A DNA stretch of 64,000 nt, taken from Micromonospora_G sp040676775. Its GTDB lineage: Bacteria; Actinomycetota; Actinomycetes; Mycobacteriales; Micromonosporaceae. The stretch lies in assembly GCF_040676775.1 (NCBI RefSeq), contig NZ_JBFAPP010000005.1, positions 186,001 to 250,000 on the forward strand, given 5' to 3'. A program made the translations under genes and the position numbers. Below, one piece after another: positions 17,150-23,909 of the stretch; positions within the stretch are counted from its first letter, which is position 1; each line of letters starts with the position of its first letter. The notes under the pieces were generated by a model. It saw only the letters and a program-made list of their open reading frames with translations. It was not told the origin of the DNA and ran no database searches.

Positions 17150-18319
17150 ATGGACGCCGGACGCAAGCGCGAGCTGGAAGAGAAGGTCTACGCCGGGGAG
17201 CGGCTCAGCCGCCAGGACGGTGAGGACCTCTACGACAGTGACGACCTGGCGTGGTTGGGCCGGCTGGCCCATCACCGCCGGACCGAGAGCAACGGCGACC
17301 GGGTGATGTTCAACGTCAACCGGCACCTGAACCTGACCAACGTCTGCAGCGCCTCGTGTGCGTACTGCTCGTTCCAGCGCAAGCCGGGCGAGAAGGACGC
17401 GTACACGATGCGGATCGAAGAGGCCGTACGCAAGGCCAAGGAGATGCAGGACGAGCAGCTCACCGAGCTGCACATCGTGAACGGGCTGCACCCGACCCTG
17501 CCGTGGCGCTACTACCCGAAGGTGCTCCGCGAGCTGAAGGCCGCGCTGCCCAACGTGAAGCTGAAGGCGTTCACCGCGACCGAGGTGCAGTGGTTCGAGA
17601 AGATCAGCGGGCTGCCGGCCGACGAGATCCTGGACGAGCTGATCGACGCCGGCCTGGAGTCGCTCACCGGCGGCGGCGCGGAGATCTTCGACTGGGAGGT
17701 CCGCCAGCACATCGTGGACCACGCCTGTCACTGGGAGGACTGGTCGCGGATCCACCGGCTGGCCCACTCGAAGGGTCTGCGTACCCCGTCGACGATGCTC
17801 TACGGCCACATCGAGGAGCCGCGCCACCGGGTCGACCACGTGCTGCGGCTGCGTGAGCTGCAGGATGAAACCGGTGGTTTCACCGTCTTCATCCCGCTGC
17901 GCTACCAGCACGACTTCGTCGACTCGGCGGACGGCAAGATCCGGAACCGGATCCAGGCGCAGACCACGATGGCGTCACCGGCCGAGTCGCTGAAGACCTT
18001 CGCCGTCTCCCGGCTGCTCTTCGACAACGTGCCGCACGTGAAGTGCTTCTGGGTGATGCACGGGCTGTCGGTGGCGCAGCTGTCGCTCAACTTCGGCGTC
18101 GACGACCTGGACGGCTCGGTGGTCGAATACAAGATCACCCACGATGCCGACTCGTACGGCACGCCGAACACGATGCACCGCGACGACCTGCTGCACCTGA
18201 TCTGGGACGCCGGGTTCCAGCCGGTCGAGCGGGACACCCGCTACAACGTGGTACGGGAATACGAGCGTCCGCCGACCCTGGCGCAGCGCCGCGCGGAACC
18301 GCAGCAGGTCTGGGCCTGA
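17150..18319 (+). CDS. mqnE: Aminofutalosine synthase MqnE
   Basis: This 389-aa radical SAM enzyme carries the cluster motif CSASCAYC (Cys 66, 70 and 73) in the context FNVNRHLNLTNVCSASCAYC, which is typical of MqnE rather than MqnC. It joins the MqnA product with SAM to make aminofutalosine. I chose the ATG at 17150 because it gives the usual N-terminus and length; a GTG at 17117 is an alternative. It works with MqnA (54 kb) and the UbiD/MqnP/UbiX genes at 5-9 kb. Confidence 0.93.
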   Translation: MDAGRKRELEEKVYAGERLSRQDGEDLYDSDDLAWLGRLAHHRRTESNGDRVMFNVNRHLNLTNVCSASCAYCSFQRKPGEKDAYTMRIEEAVRKAKEMQDEQLTELHIVNGLHPTLPWRYYPKVLRELKAALPNVKLKAFTATEVQWFEKISGLPADEILDELIDAGLESLTGGGAEIFDWEVRQHIVDHACHWEDWSRIHRLAHSKGLRTPSTMLYGHIEEPRHRVDHVLRLRELQDETGGFTVFIPLRYQHDFVDSADGKIRNRIQAQTTMASPAESLKTFAVSRLLFDNVPHVKCFWVMHGLSVAQLSLNFGVDDLDGSVVEYKITHDADSYGTPNTMHRDDLLHLIWDAGFQPVERDTRYNVVREYERPPTLAQRRAEPQQVWA

Positions 18320-18355
18320 TCCGGCCGGGGCCCGACCCGGCTCCGGTCGCCTGCT

Positions 18356-18377
18356 CTTAACCTGCTTCATGTCCGGC
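18356..18377 (+). promoter_or_regulatory. PHO-box-like direct repeat (copy 1)
   Basis: Two 11-bp units, CTTAACCTGCT and TCATGTCCGGC, precede the LPxTG protein gene by about 54 bp. The second unit matches the CATGTCYGGC core seen in copies at 19066 and 34442. The first unit departs from the GTTCAYCYGGC consensus, so this is one of the weaker members. Confidence 0.35.
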
Positions 18378-18430
18378 GTGTGTGTTGGCGTGCGGGCCGG
18401 GTCAGGGTTCCCGCGTAGCTTCCATTCACC

Positions 18431-18853
18431 GTGATGATTGATTATGTCGACCGTGGTCGAGTCGGGACCGGGCGTCGGAACCAGAAGCTCCGCCGTCCGC
18501 TGCTCGCCGCCCTGATCGTCCTGATGGCCACCGCGATCCTGGGGCTGTCCGGCTACGCCGCGGCGGCACCCACGCCGACGCCGGCCGGCACCGGTCCGGT
18601 ACGCATCACAGTGGAGATCGGCACCCCGTCGGCCGGGCCCAGCCCGACGGGCAGTCCCTCGGCCAGCCCGAGCCCGACCGTCAGCGCCAGTCCCACCGGC
18701 AGCCCGTCGACGAGTCCGACCGCACCCGCACCGGGTGCCGGGGGGAACCTGCCCCGGACCGGACTGCCGCTGCTGTTCATCCTCGGCGCGGGCACCCTCC
18801 TGCTCATGGTCGGGCTGGGTCTGCGCGTACTCGCGCGTCGGCGTACCGCCTGA
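18431..18853 (+). CDS. LPxTG-type surface protein with Ser/Pro stalk
   Basis: This 140-aa protein has an N-terminal signal/membrane segment (about residues 23-45), a Thr/Pro/Ser-rich stalk, and a C-terminal sorting signal: LPRTG, a hydrophobic segment and a basic tail (RRRTA). It should be covalently linked to peptidoglycan by a sortase. No ribosome site is present; TAGCTT about 10 bp upstream suggests a leaderless transcript starting at the GTG (18431) or ATG (18434). Almost no folded domain is predicted, so its role is unknown. Confidence 0.75.
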   Translation: MMIDYVDRGRVGTGRRNQKLRRPLLAALIVLMATAILGLSGYAAAAPTPTPAGTGPVRITVEIGTPSAGPSPTGSPSASPSPTVSASPTGSPSTSPTAPAPGAGGNLPRTGLPLLFILGAGTLLLMVGLGLRVLARRRTA

Positions 18854-18886
18854 CCCTCGGTCTGCCGCCCGACCAGCCCCACCCAC

Positions 18887-18922
18887 CCGCCCGGATCGAA
18901 GCGCTCGCGTCGATCCGGGCGG
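18887..18922 (+). terminator. Terminator after the LPxTG protein gene
   Basis: A perfect 13-bp stem, CCGCCCGGATCGA/TCGATCCGGGCGG, with a 10-nt loop lies 34 bp after the stop. Confidence 0.8.
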
Positions 18923-19055
18923 TCGTATATGGAATGCCTTGATGCTGAATTGGACGTGGCAGAGCGCTATTGACCTATTGAGCTGCCTGGCGCTAATTGG
19001 TGCTACTGGGCGTTATCGAGTCAATGCATGGTACGCCCGCATTTGATCACCCCAC

Positions 19056-19071
19056 GTGAACTGATGTTCAC
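19056..19071. promoter_or_regulatory. 16-bp palindrome upstream of the pst operon
   Basis: GTGAAC-TGAT-GTTCAC is a perfect 6-bp inverted repeat that overlaps the first PHO-box-like unit (GTTCACCCCGT). It may be an operator for a dimeric regulator or a paired PhoP site. It lies about 130 bp upstream of the first gene. Confidence 0.4.
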
Positions 19072-19087
19072 CCCGTGCATGTCTGGC
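19066..19087 (+). promoter_or_regulatory. PHO-box-like direct repeat (copy 2)
   Basis: GTTCACCCCGT followed directly by GCATGTCTGGC forms two 11-bp units. The first matches the actinobacterial PHO box half-site GTTCA. This site is upstream of the gene coupled to pstC, exactly where a PhoP site is expected for a phosphate transporter. Confidence 0.5.
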
Positions 19088-19198
19088 GTGAGCGTACGGC
19101 TATGCGCACCGTCACAGGCTGTCCGGAGCCTGATCGCGTTAGTCGCTTACGGCGACGCCCACAATTGCGCGCCTCGCGCGCTTGACGGGAGGGGTCTG

Positions 19199-19735
19199 GT
19201 GCAGCAGTCGCGCTTCGTCTTCCTTTCCATGCCGACAAAGTCGAACGGACAGGTGGACGAGGGTGCCGAGGAGGTGCTGTGGATGCTCGTCTCACCCAAC
19301 AATCGGCAACTCGGTCGTGGTGAAGAGGGTTGGCGTACGTATGCCGAGTGTTGGGCGGCGGTGGTCCGGTTGCGGGACGAGCACCGGCGGGCCGACGCGG
19401 TGGCCCTGACGGACGAATTCACCGGCCAGTGGGCCTGGCGATTGGATCTCGACAACGAGACCGTGGCCGTTTCCAGCCGGTCGTACCTGCGCGCCCGCGA
19501 GTGCAGCTACAACCTGGAACGGTTCCTGGCGGCCGTACCGACAGCCGAGGTGGTCGAGGGGACACGGGCCGTCCGGCGAGGTCGGCACCCGGTACGCGAT
19601 CACGAGCCCGCCACCGAGCGGCGGCGCGGAGGCGTACCGCTTCGGTCCGGGATCTCCCCGATCCGGACCCGCCTCTCGGCCGGTGCCGCCGATCCCGCGC
19701 ACCTGCGCGACGACGAGACGAATACCAGGCTGTGA
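19199..19735 (+). CDS. Hypothetical protein coupled to pstC
   Basis: This 178-aa soluble protein contains a well-ordered central part (about residues 25-110, with MLVSPNNRQLGRG and GQWAWRLDL) and a basic, probably disordered C-terminus. The central part faintly recalls small YegP/DUF1508-like folds, but I cannot assign a family. I chose the GTG at 19199 with a GGGAGGGG site; the frame extends upstream into the regulatory region. Its stop overlaps the pstC ATG, so it is co-translated with the transporter and may be an accessory or regulator. Confidence 0.7.
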   Translation: MQQSRFVFLSMPTKSNGQVDEGAEEVLWMLVSPNNRQLGRGEEGWRTYAECWAAVVRLRDEHRRADAVALTDEFTGQWAWRLDLDNETVAVSSRSYLRARECSYNLERFLAAVPTAEVVEGTRAVRRGRHPVRDHEPATERRRGGVPLRSGISPIRTRLSAGAADPAHLRDDETNTRL

Positions 19736-20772
19736 TGCGTACGCTCGATTCGCTGTCCACGACGGTCCCCAGCGCGCCGGACGGGCCGCCGGACGCACCG
19801 CGTCCGGCGCGGCAACGGCGCAGTCCGGCGGACCTGGCGTTCCGGGGTCTGCTCGGTGGCGGCGGCCTGGTGGTGCTGGCCGTGATGCTGCTCGTCGGTG
19901 GCTTCCTGCTGTTGCAGGCGCAGCGGGCGCTGGACGTCGCCGGCTGGTCGTTCCTGACCCGGCAGGAGTGGGAGCCGGATGCCGGAGCCGGCCACTTCGG
20001 CATCGCCGCGGTGCTCACCGGCACGGTGCTGATCGCCCTGGTCGCCATCACCTTCGCGGTGCCGCTGGCGACCGGTACGGCGCTCTACATCTCCGAGTAC
20101 GCGCCGCGCCGGATCAAGCAGACCCTGATCAGCCTGGTCGACCTGATGGCCGCCGTGCCGAGCGTGGTGTACGGGCTGTGGGGGGCGTTCCTGCTGACCG
20201 GCAACGTGGTCGGCCTGGCCCGCTGGATCTCCACCTACTTCGGCTGGATCCCGCTGTTCGCCGTCGAGGGTGGGGATCCGCGCGACCCGCTCGCCTCGGA
20301 GTCGGTCTACACCGCCTCCACGTTCATCGCCGGCATGGTGGTGGCGATGATGGTGACGCCGGTCGCCTGCTCGATCATGCGGGAGGTCTTCTCCCAGGCC
20401 CCGGCCGGCGAGCGGGAGGGTGCGCTGGCGCTGGGCGCGACGAAGTGGGGGATGATCCGCTCGGTCGTCCTGCCGTTCGGTCGGGGCGGCATGATCGGCG
20501 GCACCATGCTCGGGCTCGGACGGGCCCTGGGCGAGACGATCGCCGTCGTCATGATCATCTCGCCGATCTTCCAGATCCAGCCGCACATCCTCCAACTCGG
20601 CAGTAACTCGGTGTCCGCACTGATCGCCCTGCGCTACGGCGACGCGACCCCGATCGGCATCTCGGCGCTCTTCGCCGCCGGACTCGCCCTGTTCACCATG
20701 ACGTTGATCGTCAACTTCTTCGCCTCGATCGTCATCGCGCGCAGCCGTTCCGGCGCGGCGAGCGAGGCCTGA
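19735..20772 (+). CDS. pstC: Phosphate ABC transporter permease PstC
   Basis: This 345-aa inner-membrane permease has six or more membrane segments and the binding-protein-dependent transport EAA loop EREGALALGATKWGMIRSVVLP. The sequences FAVPLATGTALYISEYAP and AAVPSVVYGLWG are PstC-like. The ATG overlaps the upstream stop. Together with PstA it should form the channel of a phosphate importer powered by PstB, whose gene lies 13 kb downstream rather than next door. Confidence 0.9.
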   Translation: MRTLDSLSTTVPSAPDGPPDAPRPARQRRSPADLAFRGLLGGGGLVVLAVMLLVGGFLLLQAQRALDVAGWSFLTRQEWEPDAGAGHFGIAAVLTGTVLIALVAITFAVPLATGTALYISEYAPRRIKQTLISLVDLMAAVPSVVYGLWGAFLLTGNVVGLARWISTYFGWIPLFAVEGGDPRDPLASESVYTASTFIAGMVVAMMVTPVACSIMREVFSQAPAGEREGALALGATKWGMIRSVVLPFGRGGMIGGTMLGLGRALGETIAVVMIISPIFQIQPHILQLGSNSVSALIALRYGDATPIGISALFAAGLALFTMTLIVNFFASIVIARSRSGAASEA

Positions 20773-20821
20773 GCTGGTGCCGACGTTGACCCCGAAGCAC
20801 GCGATCGAGGAGCACACCGGG

Positions 20822-22261
20822 ATGTCGACCGAGACACTGTCCCCGGCGGCGGCCACACCCGTACCCGAAACCACGCGGGACCGGGTGCGGTCCACCACCA
20901 TCCCCGCGACCGCGCCGGACGCGGCCGGCACCGAGGTGCGGCGCCGGACCGCGACCGTGCGGCACACCGACCTGTACGCCGGGTTCGGCGCCACCGTCGC
21001 CGCGCTGAGCCTGGTCGCGCTGATCTATACCCAGCTCGCGCCGTTCGACGGCGTACTCGGTTTTGTCGTCCTGGCCTACGTGGCGTTCATCGGCTTCTAC
21101 GCGCTGCTCGTCTCGCTCGACGAGGACGGCCCGGCGGTACGCGACCGGGTGGTCGGCGCGCTCGTGCACAGCGTGGGGTTCCTGCTCCTCGCGGTGCTGC
21201 TGCTGGTCATCGGCTACACCCTGGCTCGCGGGTGGAAGGCGATGGTCCACCTCAACTTCTTCACCGAGGACATGTCCGTCACCTCGCCGCTCGCCGCGCT
21301 CGACGAGGGCGGGGTGCTGCACGCGATCGTCGGCACGCTGGAGCAGATCACGCTGGCGCTGACGATGACCGTACCGCTGGCCGTGATCTGCGCCGTGTTC
21401 CTCAACGAGATACCGGGCCGGTTCAGCCGCATGGTCCGTACGATCGCCGAGGCGATGACTGCGCTGCCGTCCATCGTGGCCGGTCTGTTCGTCTACGCGA
21501 CGGTGATCCTGTCCCTCGGCTACGACCGCTCTGGTTTCGCCGCCTCGCTCGCGATCAGCGTGATGATGCTGCCGATCATCATCCGGGCGTCCGACGTGGT
21601 GATCCGGTTGGTGCCGGGAAACCTGCGGGAGGCCGCGCTGGCGCTCGGCGCCTCCCAGTGGCGCACGGTCTGGCACGTCGTCCTGCCCACGGCCCGTTCG
21701 GGACTGACCACCGCCGTCATCCTCGGCACGGCGCGGGGTGTGGGCGAGACCTCCCCGGTGCTGTTGACCGCGGGGGGTGCCGACGCGGTCAACTTCAACC
21801 CGTTCAAGGACTGGCAGAACTCGCTGCCGCTGGTCACGTACAAGTCGGTGGCCCAGCCCTCGGAGAACATGGTCGCCCGGGGGTTCGGTACGGCCGCCAC
21901 GCTGATGCTGCTGGTGCTCCTGCTGTTCATCCTGGCCCGGCTCGTCGGCGGCCGTGGTCCCGGACAGCTCAGCCGGGGCCAGCAGCGTCGCCGGGTCCGG
22001 CAGTCGGCGCAGGACCGGGCGCGGTATGCCCGCCGCGAAGCAAGCCCGGTGGACATCTTCGACCTCTCCCCGGCCGCCGACCAACCGGCCGCCGACCAAC
22101 CGGCCGCCGACCAACCGGCCGCCGACCAACCGGCCGCCGACCAACCGGCCGCCGACGGACCGGCCGGTGCCGATCCCGGCGGGCACGCCGCAGCCGGACC
22201 GGGGCCACGGACAGCCCACGAGGCAGTTTCCCGAAATGACAGCGAGGACCGAAATGCTTGA
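20822..22261 (+). CDS. pstA: Phosphate ABC transporter permease PstA with repeat tail
   Basis: This 479-aa permease is much longer than usual PstA proteins of about 290-300 residues. The core (about residues 60-380) has the EAA loop LREAALALGASQWRTVWHVVLP and PstA-like segments such as ALPSIVAGLFVYA. A 45-residue hydrophilic N-terminus and a 95-residue cytoplasmic tail containing five AADQP repeats are unusual additions. I chose the ATG at 20822, nine bases after GAGGAG; a GTG at 20777 is an alternative. The 3' end overlaps pstS by 8 bp. Confidence 0.88.
   Translation: MSTETLSPAAATPVPETTRDRVRSTTIPATAPDAAGTEVRRRTATVRHTDLYAGFGATVAALSLVALIYTQLAPFDGVLGFVVLAYVAFIGFYALLVSLDEDGPAVRDRVVGALVHSVGFLLLAVLLLVIGYTLARGWKAMVHLNFFTEDMSVTSPLAALDEGGVLHAIVGTLEQITLALTMTVPLAVICAVFLNEIPGRFSRMVRTIAEAMTALPSIVAGLFVYATVILSLGYDRSGFAASLAISVMMLPIIIRASDVVIRLVPGNLREAALALGASQWRTVWHVVLPTARSGLTTAVILGTARGVGETSPVLLTAGGADAVNFNPFKDWQNSLPLVTYKSVAQPSENMVARGFGTAATLMLLVLLLFILARLVGGRGPGQLSRGQQRRRVRQSAQDRARYARREASPVDIFDLSPAADQPAADQPAADQPAADQPAADQPAADGPAGADPGGHAAAGPGPRTAHEAVSRNDSEDRNA
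22073..22157 (+). repeat. 15-bp tandem repeats in the pstA tail
   Basis: Five identical copies of the 15-bp unit GCCGACCAACCGGCC (plus a variant sixth) encode AADQP repeats. Copies are identical at DNA level, implying recent expansion. Confidence 0.9.
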
Positions 22262-23909
22262 CAGGACGTCTTGGAGCAGGCGGCCAGGCGCGGGTTGGCG
22301 CAGGCGGGCGGGTGCGGGGCTGCTCGCCCTCGCGGCGGTTGCCGTGACGGCGCTGTGGGTCGCACCGGCGACCGCCGCCGCACCCGCCCCCAGCGGCCGC
22401 AACTACGTGGCGGTCAGCGGCAGCGGCTCGACCTGGAGCGAGAACGCGCTCAACGCGTGGCGGGCGGCGGTCCGGCAGCAGGGGATGACGATCAACTACA
22501 GCGGCGGCGGCTCCACCGTGGGCCGGAACAACTTCCGGGAGGGGACGGTCGACTACGCGGTCTCCGAGATCCCGTACGGACTCGAAGGCGACGGTTCGAC
22601 CCGGAAGTACGCGTACATGCCGATCGTGGCCGGCGGCACGTCGTTCATGTACAACCTGAAGATCGGTGGCAAGCGGGTGACCAACCTCCGCCTCTCCGGC
22701 GAGGTGATCACGAAGATCTTCACCGGGGCCATCAAGCAGTGGGACGACGCCGCGATCAAGGCGGACAACCCGGGACTCGCGCTCCCCTCCCGGAAGATCA
22801 TCCCGGTGGTGCGCTCGGACGGGTCCGGCACCACCGCCCAGTTCGTCATCTGGATGAACAGCCAGCATCCGGGGATCTGGCGGCCGTACTGCACCGCGCT
22901 GCGCAACGAGCAACAGTGCAACGTCCTGTCCAACTTCCCGACCAAGCCGGGTGCCGGTTTCGTGGGGCAGTCCCAGTCCAACGGCGTCTCCTCGTACGTG
23001 GCGCAGCCCTACGCCGAGGGCGCCATCACCTACGTCGAGTACTCGTACGCGCTGAAGAACCAGTTCCCGGTCGCGAAGGTGCTGAATTCGGCTGGCTACT
23101 ACATCGAGCCTAGGGCGACGAGCGTGGCGGTGGCACTGACCAAGGCGGAGATCGACCGGGTCGACCTGACCCAGAAGCTCGGCGGCGTCTACAGCAACTC
23201 GGACAAGCGGTCGTACCCGCTCTCGTCCTACTCGTACATGATCATCCCGATCGCGCTCGAATCCGGGCTGACCCTGGACAAGGGCTACACCCTGGCGAAG
23301 TTCGCCTACTACTTCCTCTGCACCGGCCAACAGTCGGCCGACTCACTCGGCTACTCGCCGCTGCCGAAAAACCTGGTCGAGGCAGGCCTCCTGCAGGTCG
23401 AGCGGATTCCGGGCGCCGTGCACGAGGACATCAAAATCGAGAACTGCAAGAACCCGACCTTCTCCCCGGACGGCACCAACCTGCTCGTGCGCAACGCGAA
23501 GGACCCCGAGCCCTGCGACCAGCGGGGGCCGACGCAGTGCGTGACCGGCACCGGCGGCGCCCGGCAGAACACGGCCACCAGCGGAAACAGCCAGAACAGC
23601 ACCGGCGGCGGCAACACCGGCACCGGCGCCACCAACCAGAACAACACCCCGGGTACGGCTCAGCCGACCACGGGCGCCCCGGCGGCCGTCGACCCGGACA
23701 CCGGCGAGGTGATCGGCGGCGGCGACGGTGGTGGCGAACAGTTCGTCGCCGGAGTGCCGGTGTCGCTCGACGGTGAGGGCGGCTGGCAACTGCGGCACAC
23801 GATGATGGTGCTGGCCGCACTGCTCCTGATCGCGCTGGTCGTCGGCCCGCCGCTGATCTTCCGCCGGGCCGGTTCGACCTCGGCCGGCGACATACGGGGT
23901 AATCGGTGA
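22254..23909 (+). CDS. pstS: Membrane-tethered PstS-family phosphate-binding protein
   Basis: This 551-aa protein has an N-terminal signal peptide (about residues 1-42), a periplasmic-binding-protein fold with SGSGSTW, GGGSTVGRNNF and RSDGSGTTAQF phosphate-loop-like motifs, a Gly/Asn/Thr-rich linker (about 425-480) and a C-terminal membrane helix (about 515-537). Typical PstS proteins of Gram-positive bacteria are lipoproteins; here a C-terminal helix appears to replace the lipid anchor. The ATG at 22254 is six bases after GAGGA and overlaps the pstA stop. The stop overlaps the next gene by 4 nt. Confidence 0.82.
   Translation: MLDRTSWSRRPGAGWRRRAGAGLLALAAVAVTALWVAPATAAAPAPSGRNYVAVSGSGSTWSENALNAWRAAVRQQGMTINYSGGGSTVGRNNFREGTVDYAVSEIPYGLEGDGSTRKYAYMPIVAGGTSFMYNLKIGGKRVTNLRLSGEVITKIFTGAIKQWDDAAIKADNPGLALPSRKIIPVVRSDGSGTTAQFVIWMNSQHPGIWRPYCTALRNEQQCNVLSNFPTKPGAGFVGQSQSNGVSSYVAQPYAEGAITYVEYSYALKNQFPVAKVLNSAGYYIEPRATSVAVALTKAEIDRVDLTQKLGGVYSNSDKRSYPLSSYSYMIIPIALESGLTLDKGYTLAKFAYYFLCTGQQSADSLGYSPLPKNLVEAGLLQVERIPGAVHEDIKIENCKNPTFSPDGTNLLVRNAKDPEPCDQRGPTQCVTGTGGARQNTATSGNSQNSTGGGNTGTGATNQNNTPGTAQPTTGAPAAVDPDTGEVIGGGDGGGEQFVAGVPVSLDGEGGWQLRHTMMVLAALLLIALVVGPPLIFRRAGSTSAGDIRGNR

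Larger units (their letters stand above)
18923..19198. other. Intergenic region, AT-rich at its left end
   Basis: About 110 bp (18923-19035) are strikingly less GC-rich than the surroundings and carry no convincing reading frame. The rest holds a GTGAAC-TGAT-GTTCAC palindrome (19056-19071), two TCACCCC elements 21 bp apart, and the PHO-box-like repeat listed separately. This is probably the promoter region of the pst operon. Confidence 0.5.

Noticed and set aside
18361..18400. c-di-GMP or other known riboswitch in the shared upstream motifs
   Set aside because: The conserved part is an 11-bp direct repeat without the core sequences or pairing of known riboswitch classes.
22073..22157. CRISPR-like array
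   Set aside because: Units are 15 bp, contiguous and without spacers, and they are in frame inside pstA.
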